Position numbers and translations under genes: made by a program. Source: an uncultured beta proteobacterium (GTDB taxonomy: Bacteria > Pseudomonadota > Gammaproteobacteria > Burkholderiales > Burkholderiaceae_C). From it: 61,766 nt of DNA. The notes below the pieces were generated by a model that was not told the DNA's origin, searched no databases, and saw only the letters and a list, made by a program, of their open reading frames with translations. The stretch lies in NCBI GenBank assembly GCA_903845935.1, contig CAIMZI010000098.1:1-61766 (forward strand), written 5' to 3'. Positions 38,571 through 47,049 of the stretch are shown piece after piece; position 1 is the stretch's first letter; each line of letters opens with the position of its first letter.

Positions 38571-39245
38571 ATGAACTTGCCACCTCTCACCCAAAAGTTT
38601 GTTCTGCACTTCGGGGAAATGGGCAGCCGCTGGGGCATCAACCGCACGGTGGGGCAAATCTATGCGCTGCTCTACGTCAGTGCGGAACCGCTGAATGCCG
38701 ACCAGGTGGGCGAAGCCCTGAACTTCTCGCGCTCGAACGTCAGCATGGGGCTCAAAGAGTTGCAGTCCTGGGGCCTGGTGCGGTTGCTGCACCAACCCGA
38801 TGACCGGCGTGAATATTTCTCGGCATTGGAAGACGTGTGGCTGATCTTCCGCACCTTGGCCGCAGAGCGCAGAAAGCGGGAAATTGACCCCACGCTGTCC
38901 ATGTTGCGCGACGCCTTGATGGAGCAGCCCAGCGGCGCCGAAGACATCCACGCCCAGGAACGCATGCGCCAGATGCATGCCTTCATCGAGTTGATGACGG
39001 ATTGGCTGGATGACGTGCAGAAAATGGATTCAGAGACGCTCGCCAGCCTGATGAAGCTGGGCTCCAAAGTGCAACAGCTGCTGGGCCTCAAGGACAAGGT
39101 CAAGCAGGCCTTCAGTTTCTCCAGCGCGCCGGTGGCGCAGCCGCAATCTAGCCCTACACCGGAGGCGCCGATTGCCCAAGGCGTGACCAATTCACTTGGC
39201 GACGACTTGCCCCTGAATCCGCCGACAGCGGCGCGCAAAAAATAG
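38571..39245 (+). CDS. GbsR/MarR-family regulator next to bd oxidase
   Basis: A 224-residue protein. The winged-helix segment is at about 25-90 (RTVGQIYALLYVSAEPLNAD, then EALNFSRSNVSMGLKELQSW and DDRREYFSA). A helical middle follows, and a Pro/Ser/Thr-rich C-terminal tail from about residue 180. GbsR-type repressors bind A/T-rich dyads; the palindromes just upstream are candidates. It is 33 bases before cioA and co-directional, so control of the oxidase is likely. Confidence 0.88.
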   Translation: MNLPPLTQKFVLHFGEMGSRWGINRTVGQIYALLYVSAEPLNADQVGEALNFSRSNVSMGLKELQSWGLVRLLHQPDDRREYFSALEDVWLIFRTLAAERRKREIDPTLSMLRDALMEQPSGAEDIHAQERMRQMHAFIELMTDWLDDVQKMDSETLASLMKLGSKVQQLLGLKDKVKQAFSFSSAPVAQPQSSPTPEAPIAQGVTNSLGDDLPLNPPTAARKK

Positions 39246-39278
39246 CCCACCAGTCTCCCTCACCCCCCATACACGACC

Positions 39279-40646
39279 ATGTCTTTACTGCTTGACCCTG
39301 TTGTTCTAGCGCGCATCCAATTCGCGTCGAACATGACGTTTCACATTCTGTTCCCCACCATCAGTATCGCCACCGGCTGGATGTTGCTGTTCTTCAAGAC
39401 CCGGTTCATCGCTACAGGTAAACCATTTTGGATGGCTGCCTACCAGTTCTGGGTCAAGGTGTTTGCGCTGACATTTGCACTCGGTGTGGTCAGCGGCATC
39501 ACTATGAGCTTTCAGTTTGGCACCAACTGGCCGGGCTTTATGACCACCGTGGGCAACGTGGCTGGCCCCCTGCTGACGTATGAGGTACTCACCGCCTTTT
39601 TTCTGGAAGCCACGATGCTGGGCATCATGCTGTATGGCCGTGGGCGGGTCAGCGAGGGCATTCATACCCTGGCCACACTGCTGGTGGCCTTGGGCACCAC
39701 GGCCTCGGCATTTTGGATATTGGCGCTCAACTCCTGGATGCACACCCCCGCTGGCTATGAGATGGTCAATGGCCAGGCCCATGTCACCAGCTGGATGGCG
39801 GTGATATTCAATCCCTCCTTCCCCTACCGATTCAGCCACATGTTGCTGGCATCCGGCCTGACGGTCGGCTTTCTGATGGCGGGGGTGAGCGCCTACCGGT
39901 GGCTGCGCCAGGAGCGGGGCGCCGACGTGCTGGCCACGCTGAAGGCGGGCATCTATCTGGCGGCGGCGCTGATACCGCTTCAAATCGTCGTGGGTGATTT
40001 GCATGGACTCAATACCTTGCACCACCAGCCCGCCAAAATTGCCGCGATGGAGGGCATTTGGGAGACGCAATCCGGGGCGCCCGCCGTGCTGTTCGCGTTG
40101 CCAGACAGCGCCACGCACAGCAACCGCTATGAGGTTTCAATTCCCAGGCTCGCGTCCCTCTACCTCACGCACTCCGTTGACGGCGTGGTACAGGGCATGG
40201 ACGCCTTTGGCGAACAACACCCGCCGGTGGCGCCGGTGTTCTGGGCCTTCCGTCTGATGGTGGGAACCGGGCTGCTGATGCTGGCCGCCAGTTGGCTTAG
40301 CGCCTGGAAGTTGCGCGGCGGACAAGAGCTACCGGTGTGGCTGGCCCGGGCACTGGTGGCGATGACCTTTTCCGGTTGGATAGCGTTGCTCGCCGGTTGG
40401 TATGTGACCGAGGTTGGGCGGCAACCCTGGTTGGTGTATGGCGTGCTGACTGCGGCCCAGGCCGCCTCCAAGGTTCCCGCCAGCAACGTGGCGCTGACGC
40501 TTTCGCTGTACCTGAGTCTGTATGGCTTCCTATTGGTGTCCTACATCAAGGTGATTTTTTACATGGCGCGCAAGGTAGCCCATACAGCGGCCGCTGCAGG
40601 CGGCTCACAGGCCGCCACCAAGCTGGCGGGGGGTGTATATGCTTGA
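39279..40646 (+). CDS. cydA: Cytochrome bd-type ubiquinol oxidase subunit I (short Q-loop, CioA-like)
   Basis: A 455-residue membrane protein with about nine helices. His22 (NMTFHILFP) is the haem b595-type ligand, and the Q-loop begins GDLHGLNTLHHQPAKIAAME. The Q-loop is of the short type, as in cyanide-insensitive oxidase CioA. The motif GRQPWLVYG is present. It oxidises quinol and reduces O2 without proton pumping, a high-affinity or stress-tolerant terminal oxidase. Overlaps cydB by 8 bases. Confidence 0.95.
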   Translation: MSLLLDPVVLARIQFASNMTFHILFPTISIATGWMLLFFKTRFIATGKPFWMAAYQFWVKVFALTFALGVVSGITMSFQFGTNWPGFMTTVGNVAGPLLTYEVLTAFFLEATMLGIMLYGRGRVSEGIHTLATLLVALGTTASAFWILALNSWMHTPAGYEMVNGQAHVTSWMAVIFNPSFPYRFSHMLLASGLTVGFLMAGVSAYRWLRQERGADVLATLKAGIYLAAALIPLQIVVGDLHGLNTLHHQPAKIAAMEGIWETQSGAPAVLFALPDSATHSNRYEVSIPRLASLYLTHSVDGVVQGMDAFGEQHPPVAPVFWAFRLMVGTGLLMLAASWLSAWKLRGGQELPVWLARALVAMTFSGWIALLAGWYVTEVGRQPWLVYGVLTAAQAASKVPASNVALTLSLYLSLYGFLLVSYIKVIFYMARKVAHTAAAAGGSQAATKLAGGVYA

Positions 40647-41679
40647 ACCCTTTGTGATGCCCGACATCAGCACGCCGGCGGGCTGGTTGCCATTGGCCTT
40701 TGCCCTGGTGATGGCACTGGCCATGCTGGCCTATGTGATCTTGGACGGCTATGACCTGGGTGTGGGTATCCTGCTGGGGCGCGCTGCCAGCGATGCTGAA
40801 AAGGACACCATGGTCGCCAGCATTGGCCCGTTTTGGGACGCCAACGAGACCTGGCTGGTGCTGGGCGTGGGCGTGCTGCTGGTGGCCTTTCCGATGGCCC
40901 ATGGGGTGATTCTGGGCGCGCTGTATCTGCCGGTGGCTGCGATGTTGATTGCACTCACCTTGCGCGGTGTGGCGTTTGACTTTCGCGTCAAGGCGCGTGC
41001 CAACCACAAGGCCTTGTGGGACCGCACTTTCAGTTTCGGCTCCATCCTGGCCGGCTGGTCGCAAGGCTTCATGTTGGGCAGTCTTATTACAGGCTTCAAG
41101 GACGAGGTGTGGAGTTATCTGTTCAGTGCACTGATTGGCCTGTGCCTGCTGGCGGCCTATTGCCTGCTCGGAGCCGGCTGGCTCATCATGAAGACCGAAG
41201 GCAGTTTGCAGCGCAGCGCCGTGTCCTGGGCGCGCTCCAGCCTGGGGCTGACCGGTCTGGGCATCGCCGCCATCTCGGCTGCCACACCGCTGGTCAGTGC
41301 GCGTATTTTCGACAAATGGTTCAGCCTGCCCCACATCGTGGTGTTGTTGCCGATTCCCGTGGTGACCCTGGTGCTGTTTGGGCTAATTGCACGCAGTCTG
41401 AAACGCCTGCCACTGCGCTTGCAGCACAATAACCCGTATGGCATTGCCGTCCCCTTTGCCGGCACGCTGGGTATTTTTCTGCTGGCCTTTTACGGCTTGG
41501 CCTACAGCCTGTTCCCCTGGCTGGTGATAGACCGCATCACGCTCTGGCAGGCAGCCAGTTCGGTTGAGGCTTTGCAGGTGGAGTTCTATGGCGCGGTGGT
41601 GGTTCTGCCCGTCATTGTGGGCTATACGGTGTTTTCTTACCGCGTCTTCTGGGGCAAGTCCACGGCGCTGAAATACTGA
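40639..41679 (+). CDS. cydB: Cytochrome bd-type ubiquinol oxidase subunit II
   Basis: A 346-residue membrane protein from ATG 40639, chosen because a GGGGGG ribosome site lies 5 bases upstream; a GTG at 40633 is in frame but poorly placed. Conserved CydB elements are LDGYDLGVGILL, FWDANETWLVLGVG and RGVAFDFR. It partners CydA/CioA. No cydX-like small ORF was seen after it. Confidence 0.95.
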   Translation: MLEPFVMPDISTPAGWLPLAFALVMALAMLAYVILDGYDLGVGILLGRAASDAEKDTMVASIGPFWDANETWLVLGVGVLLVAFPMAHGVILGALYLPVAAMLIALTLRGVAFDFRVKARANHKALWDRTFSFGSILAGWSQGFMLGSLITGFKDEVWSYLFSALIGLCLLAAYCLLGAGWLIMKTEGSLQRSAVSWARSSLGLTGLGIAAISAATPLVSARIFDKWFSLPHIVVLLPIPVVTLVLFGLIARSLKRLPLRLQHNNPYGIAVPFAGTLGIFLLAFYGLAYSLFPWLVIDRITLWQAASSVEALQVEFYGAVVVLPVIVGYTVFSYRVFWGKSTALKY

Positions 41680-41732
41680 AGGCATGGTGTGCTCGAACGC
41701 GGTCGTCAATGCCCTTCAAATGCACGATGAAA

Positions 41733-41800
41733 CTCTGATTCAGAGAAAATTTTGAAAACGCCGAGGGCTCTGGACAACTTTTTTTGCCCGGATCCCTCGG
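41733..41800 (+). promoter_or_regulatory. Dyad and hairpin in cydB-photolyase gap
   Basis: The 200-base gap contains a perfect 13-bp palindrome CTCTGA-T-TCAGAG (41733-41745) and, 15 bases on, a 7-bp inverted repeat CCGAGGG/CCCTCGG (41761-41767 with 41794-41800) enclosing a T-run. The first looks like an operator; the second may be a structured leader or part of the cydB terminator. Functions are inferred. Confidence 0.4.
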
Positions 41801-41830
41801 TCACGCCAACAACAGTGATCGGGTTTACTC

Positions 41831-41887
41831 ATGAAAGTAGAAGATGAACGCTGCTGCGGCACTGGAACCTGCATCCTGAATGCCTAA
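41831..41887 (+). CDS. Truncated Cys-rich mini-ORF before photolyase
   Basis: An 18-residue frame MKVEDERCCGTGTCILNA whose stop lies 8 bases inside the photolyase start, so ribosomes finishing it could reinitiate on the photolyase ATG. The core RCCGTGTCI is nearly identical to the start of the small Cys-rich protein at 49904-50140 (DRCCGTGTCII). It therefore looks like a shortened paralogue kept in front of the photolyase. Whether it is translated is unknown. Confidence 0.5.
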   Translation: MKVEDERCCGTGTCILNA

Positions 41888-43442
41888 GCAAAGAGCCCTG
41901 GTCTGGTTCAAGCGCGACCTGCGCATTCACGACCACGCGGCCTTGGTGGCGGCGCAAGCGCATAGGGATGCATTGGCTCTCTTTATCATTGAACCCGAAT
42001 GGCTTCAAAGCCCGGAGTGCGATGCCAGCCATGTGGACTTTGCGCTGGGCTGCCTGGCTGAACTGCGTGCCGCCCTGGCCGGACTCGGAATGCCGCTGCT
42101 GGTGCGCGTGGGCTCGGCCGTGCCGGTGCTTGCGCAACTGCACCAGGAGCTGGGCTACAGCCATTTGTTCAGCCACGAAGAGACCGGCCCCGGATGGTCG
42201 TATACGCGCGATGTGCAGGTGGCCGCCTGGTGCCGGGCTCACCAGATTGCCTGGCAGGAATTTACGCAAACCGGCGTGGTGCGCCGCTTGCACAATCGCT
42301 CGGGCTGGGCCCAGCGCTGGCAGGCACGCATGGACGCGCCCTTGCACCTGCTTCACGGTGGCTTTACCCCGGCGCTGACGCTAGACCAGCCCGATTTGCC
42401 CACATTGGCCAGCTTGGGGTTGGCAGCGCATGGCAAGTCGCTGCAGGCTGCCGGTGAGAAAGCAGCGCGGCACATGCTCAAGACTTTTTTACAGGTGCGA
42501 GGCATGGACTACCGCAAGGCGCTCTCCAGCCCCTTGAGCGCCGAAGACGGCTGTAGCCGCCTGAGCCCGCATCTGGCATTTGGCACGCTCTCCATGCGCA
42601 CCGTACACCAGGCCACCGAGGTGGCGATTGCCAACACACCGGAACGTGCGCTGGCTTACGCGCTGCGCGGCTTTTCTGGGCGCCTGCGTTGGCACTGCCA
42701 CTTTATGCAAAAACTCGAAGACGAACCCGGCATCGAGTTTCATAACTTTGCTCGCGTCTGCAACGGTCTGCGCGAGAACCACTTTAACGACGACCACTTT
42801 GCCGCCTGGTGCGAAGGCCGCACCGGCTACCCGATGGTGGACGCCTGCATGCGCTCTCTAAGTGCCACTGGCTGGCTCAACTTCCGCATGCGGGCCATGC
42901 TGGTGAGTTTTGCCAGCTACCACCTGTGGCTGCATTGGCGGCAAACCGGCATGTTTTTGGCACGCCAGTTTCTGGACTATGAACCCGGCATTCACTGGAG
43001 CCAAATGCAGATGCAAAGCGGCACCACCGGCATCAATACCCTGCGCATGTATTCGCCTACCAAGCAGGCGCAAGACCAAGACCCCCAAGGGCTGTTCATT
43101 CGCCGCTGGGTTCCTGAATTGACCCGTGTGCCGCTGCCCTATCTGGCCGAGCCTTGGAAGATGGATGTGAGCGTGCAGCGCATGGCCAGCTGCACCGTCG
43201 GTGTGGACTACCCATTCCCCATCGTGGACGACAAGCTGGCGATGAAGGCCGCCAAAGACCGCATGTACGGCTTGCGCAAGACCGCTGAGGCGCGCCAAGA
43301 TGCCAGCGGTGTGCAAGCGCGCCACGGTTCGCGCAAGAGCGGTCTGCCGCCCTCCGGGCAGCGGCGTATGGCTACAACGCCGGCCAAGCGCCCCGCCAAA
43401 CCAGCCGCAAGTGCGTCGCCACAGGGCGACCTGTTCAACTAA
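41880..43442 (+). CDS. Cryptochrome/deoxyribodipyrimidine photolyase (class I-like)
   Basis: A 520-residue photolyase-family flavoprotein. The N-terminal antenna (Rossmann) domain is KQRALVWFKRDLRIHDHAAL, and the FAD domain contains SRLSPHLAFGTLS, GYPMVDACMRSL and TGWLNFRMRAMLVSF. A basic, Ala/Pro-rich C-terminal tail extends from about residue 465. It uses light to repair cyclobutane pyrimidine dimers or acts as a photoreceptor; I cannot separate these. It lies in a cluster with DUF2256 and an FeS-photolyase. Confidence 0.92.
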   Translation: MPKQRALVWFKRDLRIHDHAALVAAQAHRDALALFIIEPEWLQSPECDASHVDFALGCLAELRAALAGLGMPLLVRVGSAVPVLAQLHQELGYSHLFSHEETGPGWSYTRDVQVAAWCRAHQIAWQEFTQTGVVRRLHNRSGWAQRWQARMDAPLHLLHGGFTPALTLDQPDLPTLASLGLAAHGKSLQAAGEKAARHMLKTFLQVRGMDYRKALSSPLSAEDGCSRLSPHLAFGTLSMRTVHQATEVAIANTPERALAYALRGFSGRLRWHCHFMQKLEDEPGIEFHNFARVCNGLRENHFNDDHFAAWCEGRTGYPMVDACMRSLSATGWLNFRMRAMLVSFASYHLWLHWRQTGMFLARQFLDYEPGIHWSQMQMQSGTTGINTLRMYSPTKQAQDQDPQGLFIRRWVPELTRVPLPYLAEPWKMDVSVQRMASCTVGVDYPFPIVDDKLAMKAAKDRMYGLRKTAEARQDASGVQARHGSRKSGLPPSGQRRMATTPAKRPAKPAASASPQGDLFN

Positions 43443-43460
43443 CTGGCTCCAACTATTCGT

Positions 43461-43637
43461 ATGAAAACCGACTTCAAAGGAAACAAGCAGTCACTGCCCA
43501 GCAAAGTCTGTGCGGTGTGCAACCGGACCATGACCTGGCGCAAGGCCTGGGCCAAGAACTGGGAATCGGTGCTGTACTGCTCGGACGCTTGTCGCGCCAA
43601 GAAGAACCCCGCTGTCAACAAGGAAAGGCATGGCTGA
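43461..43637 (+). CDS. DUF2256 small zinc-ribbon-like protein
   Basis: A 58-residue protein (MKTDFKGNKQSLPSKVCAVC to the stop at 43637). Two CxxC-like pairs, CAVC and CSDAC, around MTWRKAWAKNWE, match the DUF2256 family, which is frequently next to photolyase/cryptochrome genes. It overlaps the next gene by 8 bases and lies 18 bases after the photolyase. Function unknown; a metal-binding accessory role is plausible. Confidence 0.88.
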   Translation: MKTDFKGNKQSLPSKVCAVCNRTMTWRKAWAKNWESVLYCSDACRAKKNPAVNKERHG

Positions 43638-45201
43638 GCCGGCCCGCTTGCAGCCGGTACTGCCTGCCAAGGTCCGGAATTTGGTGATCGTGCTGGGCGA
43701 CCAGCTCGATGCTCAGTCCTGCGCTTTACTGGGGTTCGATGCGACGCAAGACGTGGTGTGGATGGCCGAGGTAGCCGAAGAGTCCACCCATGTCTGGTCG
43801 GCCAAGCAGCGCATTGCCGTGTTTCTGAGTGCCATGCGGCACTTTGCTGAAGAGCTGCGCGAGCGCGGCCTTGCGCTGGTCTATACCTGCCTGGACGACC
43901 CCGGCAATCTGGGCACGTTGCCAGCGGAGCTGGCCCAGGCGATTGCCCAACTGCAACCCGCCGCGCTGGTGCTGACTGCCCCCGGTGACTGGCGTGTGCT
44001 GCAAGGCTTGCGCGCGGTGGCAAAACAGCACGACCTGGCACTGGACCTGCGCGATGACACGCACTTCTTCAGCACCGTACGCCAATTTGCCGCGCACGCC
44101 GAGGGCCGCAAACAACTGCGCTTGGAGTACTGGTACCGCGAACTGCGGCGCAAGCATGGCATTTTGATGGATGGCGATGAACCGGTGGGCGGGCAATGGA
44201 ACTTCGATGCCGACAACCGCGAAGCCTTTGGCAAGGCCGGGCCGCAAAATGTGCCGCCGCCCACGCGTTTTGCGCCTGACACCATCACGCAAGAGGTCAT
44301 GGCACTGGTCAACACGCGCTTTGCCAGCCACCCCGGCAGCCTGCACAGCTTCGGCTGGCCGGTGACGCGAGCCCAGGCCCTTATCGCCCTGCACGCGTTC
44401 ATAGAGCAACGTCTGCCGCTATTTGGCCAATATGAAGATGCCATGTGGTCGGGCCAGGTTTGGCTGTACCACTCGCACTTGAGCTGCGCGCTCAACCTCA
44501 AACTCTTGAATCCGCGTGAAGTGGTGCAGGCCGCCGAAGATGCCTATCGCAGGGGGCAGGCGCCACTGGCTGCGGTAGAAGGATTCATACGCCAAATTCT
44601 GGGTTGGCGCGAATATGTTCGCGGCATTTACTGGACGCACATGCCCGACTACTTGGAGCGTAATGCGCTGGACGCACAGGCGGCGTTGCCGGCCTGGTAC
44701 TGGACCGGCCAGACCGAGATGGCCTGCCTGAAAGACGCTATCACGCAAACGCTGGAGCATGGCTACGCCCACCACATCCAGCGCCTGATGGTGACCGGGC
44801 TGTATGCGCTGCTCTTGGGCGTGAAGCCGCAGGCGGTGCATGCCTGGTATTTGAGCGTGTATGTCGATGCGGTGGAGTGGGTGGAGCTGCCCAACACGCT
44901 GGGCATGGGTCAATTTGGTGACGGCGGCCTGATGGCCAGCAAGCCCTATGTGGCCAGCGGCAAATACATCCAGCGCATGGGCAACCACTGCAAGGGCTGC
45001 CGCTATGACCCGGCGCAGTCGACCGGCCCCAAGGCCTGCCCCTACACCACGCTGTATTGGGACTTCTTGATGCGCCACGAGAGCCTGCTCAAGAAAAATC
45101 CGCGCATGGCCATGCAGCTCAAGAACCTGGCGCGGCTAGACGCGCAGGCCCGGGACGCCATCACCGTTCAAGCCGACGCACACCGCCATGCACAACTTTG
45201 A
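43630..45201 (+). CDS. phrB: FeS-containing cryptochrome/(6-4) photolyase (PhrB/CryB type)
   Basis: A 523-residue protein of the bacterial FeS-BCP branch (deoxyribodipyrimidine photolyase-related). Four Cys at 366, 454, 457 and 470 have the same spacing as the 4Fe-4S ligands of Agrobacterium PhrB (350, 438, 441, 454). Other conserved parts are VIVLGDQLD at the N-terminus, GWREYVRGIYW and NTLGMGQFGDGGLMASKPY. It repairs (6-4) photoproducts in characterised members. Overlaps the DUF2256 gene by 8 bases. Confidence 0.93.
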   Translation: MAEPARLQPVLPAKVRNLVIVLGDQLDAQSCALLGFDATQDVVWMAEVAEESTHVWSAKQRIAVFLSAMRHFAEELRERGLALVYTCLDDPGNLGTLPAELAQAIAQLQPAALVLTAPGDWRVLQGLRAVAKQHDLALDLRDDTHFFSTVRQFAAHAEGRKQLRLEYWYRELRRKHGILMDGDEPVGGQWNFDADNREAFGKAGPQNVPPPTRFAPDTITQEVMALVNTRFASHPGSLHSFGWPVTRAQALIALHAFIEQRLPLFGQYEDAMWSGQVWLYHSHLSCALNLKLLNPREVVQAAEDAYRRGQAPLAAVEGFIRQILGWREYVRGIYWTHMPDYLERNALDAQAALPAWYWTGQTEMACLKDAITQTLEHGYAHHIQRLMVTGLYALLLGVKPQAVHAWYLSVYVDAVEWVELPNTLGMGQFGDGGLMASKPYVASGKYIQRMGNHCKGCRYDPAQSTGPKACPYTTLYWDFLMRHESLLKKNPRMAMQLKNLARLDAQARDAITVQADAHRHAQL

Positions 45202-45250
45202 ACCAGCCGTGCAAGCCGACGCCTAGGCGCGCAGCCGCTGTGAGCTGGCA

Positions 45251-45952
45251 CTACCAAGGTACGTCTTTGCCCTGGTAATCGACGAAATGGGCACCGTGCC
45301 GGGGCTGCAGGCCCCGCAAGGCCGTCAGCATGCCAGCCACGGAATCAGCTGGCTCCAATAACTTGTCAACACCCGCAGAAAAAGGACGTGACAAGTCCGA
45401 GCGCACCGTACCGGGTTGCAGCGCAACCACTCTCACTTGGACATTTTTGCGTTGCAGTTCAATCGCTGCGGTCTGCAGCAGCATGTTCAGGGCCGCCTTG
45501 GATGCACGGTAGCCGTACCAGCCACCCTTTTGGTTGTCGGTAATGCTGCCCACGCGTGCCGATAGCTTGGCATAGATGCTGGCACCGGGGACAAGCAAGG
45601 GCGCGAAATGGCGCAGCACCAGTACCGGACCAATCGCATTCAGTTGAAACGCTTTGGTGAGGTGCTCGAACTTTAGCGCAGCGAGTGATTTTTCTGGCCC
45701 CACACCGTCGATGGTCAGCGCACCTGTCGCATCCACAATCAGGTGGTATGGGCCAGCACCCGCAGTGGCGGCTGCCTGCGCCGCCACGCTGCTTTCATCC
45801 AGCAGGTCAAAACCATTGCTGTGGGCGCGGGAAACCTGTTCAACGTGGACACAGCGCAAGTCTTGCTGCAGTGCGCAGCTAAAGGCACGACCAATGGCGC
45901 CGCTTGCACCTATCACCAAGGCCCGGTAATCATTCGCAAAAATAGTCGTCAT
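45251..45952 (-). CDS. Short-chain dehydrogenase, C-factor-like
   Basis: A 233-residue Rossmann SDR. The nucleotide motif GASGAIG is at the N-terminus, NAIGPVLVLRHFAPLL in the middle and the catalytic YRASKAALN near residue 148. The closest general type is the CsgA/C-factor SDR group often found beside photolyase genes. It converges on the FeS-photolyase gene. Substrate unknown. Confidence 0.88.
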   Translation of the reverse strand: MTTIFANDYRALVIGASGAIGRAFSCALQQDLRCVHVEQVSRAHSNGFDLLDESSVAAQAAATAGAGPYHLIVDATGALTIDGVGPEKSLAALKFEHLTKAFQLNAIGPVLVLRHFAPLLVPGASIYAKLSARVGSITDNQKGGWYGYRASKAALNMLLQTAAIELQRKNVQVRVVALQPGTVRSDLSRPFSAGVDKLLEPADSVAGMLTALRGLQPRHGAHFVDYQGKDVPW

Positions 45953-46079
45953 CGTGCCAATTTAACACCATGGTACGTCGCGGGACAAGCTAGACCATCT
46001 TTGCCATGGCGGGGGGCCGATTGGTGGGGCGAGCAACGCCAATCTGATGCGCATTATCCTGGTCTTGATGGGACCACGC

Positions 46080-46964
46080 TCAGGAGCTGGCCAGCAAATG
46101 CGCCTTGAAAATGGATGCAATGGGTGAGAGCTTCTTGCCCTTGGCGTGGACAACATGCCAATGGGACTCCACTGGAAACCCAGCCACCTTCAAGACCGAT
46201 ACCCCGTGCTCTCTGACATTGCCGTGCAGTGCATGGCTGGAAATCACGGAGATACCCAAGCCACCGGCCACCGACTCCTTGATGGCCTCGTTGCTGCCGA
46301 GCTCCAGCCGCAGGTCCGGGCGAAACTTCAGCTTCTTGAAACAGTGGTCCACCGCCATGCGGGTGCCTGAACCCTCTTCCCGCAGAATGAAGCGCTGCCC
46401 CGTGAGGTCGGCCAACGACAGCGACTTCTTTTTGGCCAGGGGGTTGGCGCTGGCGCATATGACGACCAGGGGATTGGCCATGAAAACTTCATCCACCAGT
46501 TCCAGATCCTTGGGCGGCACGGACATCACATAGAGGTCGTCCAGGTTGTTGCGTAGGCGGGCCACCACGCCGTCGCGGTTCAATACTTCCAGTGACACGT
46601 CGATCTCCGGATAGCGCATGCAAAAAGATCCCAGCAGTCGCGGCACAAAGTATTTGGCCGTGCTGACCAGCGCTACGCGCAGCTTGCCACGCGTGTAGCC
46701 CTTGAGTGCACCCACCCGTTGCTCAAAGCCATCCCATTCCGCAGCCACAGCACGCGCAGTGCGGGCGAGCTCGCTGCCCACTTCCGTCAGGTAAACCCTT
46801 CGGCCCACCAGCTCGTAAATCGGCAGGCCGACGGCATCGGCCACATCCTTCAACTGCATGGATGCCGTGGGCTGGGTCACATGCATCATGCGCGCGGCCC
46901 CGCTCACGCTGCCGGTCTCTGCCAGTGCCAGCACCAGCCGCAGTTGACGAAAGGAAATGTTCAT
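46080..46964 (-). CDS. LysR-family regulator (CbbR-like)
   Basis: A 294-residue LysR protein. The N-terminal HTH is LRLVLALAETGSVSGAARMM then TQPTASMQLKDVADAVGLPI, followed by a LysR substrate-binding domain (about 90-290). The overall sequence resembles CbbR/CysB-like regulators of carbon fixation. It diverges from sbtA over an 85-base spacer, so it likely regulates that transporter and itself. Confidence 0.9.
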   Translation of the reverse strand: MNISFRQLRLVLALAETGSVSGAARMMHVTQPTASMQLKDVADAVGLPIYELVGRRVYLTEVGSELARTARAVAAEWDGFEQRVGALKGYTRGKLRVALVSTAKYFVPRLLGSFCMRYPEIDVSLEVLNRDGVVARLRNNLDDLYVMSVPPKDLELVDEVFMANPLVVICASANPLAKKKSLSLADLTGQRFILREEGSGTRMAVDHCFKKLKFRPDLRLELGSNEAIKESVAGGLGISVISSHALHGNVREHGVSVLKVAGFPVESHWHVVHAKGKKLSPIASIFKAHLLASS

Positions 46965-46976
46965 AGTTTTTTATCT

Positions 46977-46988
46977 ATGCAAAAGCAT
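46977..46988. promoter_or_regulatory. Palindrome between lysR and sbtA
   Basis: ATGC-AAAA-GCAT lies 13 bases from the lysR start inside the shared divergent promoter region. It is a plausible LysR-type binding site, although flanking symmetry is poor. The sbtA ATG has an AAAGGAAAA ribosome site. Confidence 0.35.
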
Positions 46989-47049
46989 TTAAGAATCGAT
47001 TTTACAAGAGGCCTCTCACTGCCTAGCATGGGTGCAAAGGAAAACACCC

